A DNA stretch of 6,782 nt, taken from positions 1-6,782 of the forward strand of contig CAZQAA010000128.1 of NCBI GenBank assembly GCA_964591255.1, read 5' to 3'. Below are positions 6,343 through 6,782 of the stretch, piece after piece (the first letter of the stretch is position 1; each line of letters starts with the position of its first letter). The notes beneath the pieces are model-generated. The model saw only the letters and a list, made by a program, of their open reading frames with translations. It was not told the DNA's origin and made no database searches. The stretch comes from CAZQAA01 sp964591255. Lineage in GTDB: Bacteria > Desulfobacterota > DSM-4660 > Desulfatiglandales > Desulfatiglandaceae. Made by a program: the position numbers and the translations under genes.

Positions 6343-6522
6343 ATGAAGAGGTTTTCACCTTTATTGATATGGGCGGTTATCTCCTTCCCGCTCATATATT
6401 TTGTGAGAAATGTCCTGGTATACAGGTATCCTGAATATTCCATGCTGATCATGGGAATCACCCTGGCCGTGGTCCTGGGCTCCTTTTTCGTGATAAAGGA
6501 TCGTGTGCTCCGAAAAAAATAG
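6343..6522 (+). CDS. Small hypothetical protein with two predicted transmembrane helices
   Basis: This 59-aa ORF opens with ATG 6343 and has a textbook Shine-Dalgarno AGGAGGG (6327-6333) 9 nt upstream, overlapping the mnmE stop codon, which strongly suggests a translated, co-transcribed gene. The protein begins MKRFSPLLIWAVISFPLIYF. The first hydrophobic segment covers about residues 6-27. A short polar turn follows (YRYPEYS), then a second hydrophobic segment at about 34-51 (MLIMGITLAVVLGSFFVI), ending in the basic tail KDRVLRKK. Lys and Arg at both ends suggest both termini face the cytoplasm, forming a helical hairpin. I do not recognise a family. It could be an accessory inner-membrane protein or a substrate of the upstream YidC, but nothing in the sequence shows a function. 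Confidence 0.75.
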   Translation: MKRFSPLLIWAVISFPLIYFVRNVLVYRYPEYSMLIMGITLAVVLGSFFVIKDRVLRKK

Positions 6523-6531
6523 CTGACACCA

Positions 6532-6553
6532 GGGCCGGTCTCGCCCCCTTTTT
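6532..6553 (+). terminator. Weak candidate intrinsic terminator after the 59-aa ORF
   Basis: GGGC (6532-6535) can pair with GCCC (6543-6546) around a 7-nt loop, followed after two C by a run of five T (6549-6553). It sits 9 nt past the stop of the small ORF, where the plus-strand cluster meets a convergent gene, so termination is expected here. The stem is short, so the call is tentative. Confidence 0.35.
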
Positions 6554-6583
6554 GCCAGACATGGCCATCATTATGCGAAAGGC

Positions 6584-6782
6584 CTAATCTCCTGCCCCGG
6601 TTGTTCCCTCTCCTCCTGTCTTGTCCTCTGTTATGGAAAAGAGAAATATGGTCGAAAGGGCTATCACGGATGAGGCGATGTAAAAGATCGACTTTATGCC
6701 GTAGAGCTTTACCACATATCCACCCAGGGTGAGCCCGGCGGCCGATGCAATCCCCACGATCCCGTTAAATTTGCCCACGGCC
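6584..6782 (-). CDS. Major facilitator superfamily transporter, C-terminal fragment (cut by window edge)
   Basis: Only the last 65 or so codons are visible, ending at TAG 6586-6584; the frame stays open to the window edge. The fragment AVGKFNGIVGIASAAGLTLGGYVVKLYG looks like the cytoplasmic loop and Gly-rich helix that begin the final helix pair of a major facilitator superfamily permease. The likely last helix follows (SIFYIASSVIALSTIFLFSI), then a short hydrophilic, Gly/Thr/Glu-rich tail (EDKTGGEGTTGAGD). A GTG at 6778 lies within the reading frame, but it would start mid-fold and is more likely an internal valine. Substrate cannot be judged. The gene converges on the mnmE cluster, and its left end lies 61 nt from the small membrane ORF. 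Confidence 0.7.
   Translation of the reverse strand, partial: AVGKFNGIVGIASAAGLTLGGYVVKLYGIKSIFYIASSVIALSTIFLFSITEDKTGGEGTTGAGD

Noticed and set aside
6560..6569. Palindrome ATGGCCAT between the convergent genes
   Set aside because: Short palindromes of this length occur often by chance, and it has no loop or T-run to make it a terminator.

Overview
This is a compact, ordinary-looking stretch of bacterial chromosome made almost entirely of conserved housekeeping genes. It suggests a Gram-negative, probably rod-shaped bacterium: YidC has the large periplasmic domain found in Gram-negative YidC and absent from Gram-positive homologues, and mreB/mreC (rod-shape genes) are present. The order rpmH-rnpA-yidD-yidC-jag-mnmE with moderate GC would fit a deltaproteobacterium (Desulfobacterota-like). 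That placement is inference from gene order and general protein character, not from a marker gene.

Layout. On the minus strand at the left edge are mreB (262-1299) and, downstream of it, the first 46 codons of mreC (1-139, cut by the window edge). A 316-base divergent intergenic region (1300-1615) follows. It holds a 10-bp hairpin in the mreB leader, a good sigma-70-like promoter candidate pointing towards rpmH, and a very AT-rich stretch just before the rpmH ribosome binding site. On the plus strand come rpmH (ribosomal protein L34, 44 aa), rnpA (RNase P protein), yidD (overlapping the end of rnpA), yidC, jag/khpB, mnmE and a 59-aa two-helix membrane protein of unknown function. The right edge holds the C-terminal end of a convergent major facilitator superfamily transporter on the minus strand.

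How the genes fit together. rpmH and rnpA supply translation and tRNA 5'-end processing. YidD and YidC act in inner-membrane protein insertion. Jag/KhpB is an RNA-binding protein usually encoded directly after yidC. MnmE modifies the wobble uridine of certain tRNAs. MreB and MreC organise lateral cell-wall synthesis. The plus-strand genes from rpmH to the 59-aa ORF are closely spaced and probably form one operon, although yidC is preceded by a 155-base gap.

I see no mobile element, CRISPR array, toxin-antitoxin pair or defence cassette, and no convincing new system. The points most worth a second look are local: a structured mreB leader that could pair with its own Shine-Dalgarno sequence, the unusual starts of yidD and mreC, a perfect orphan Shine-Dalgarno sequence before yidC, and the unannotated small membrane protein after mnmE.
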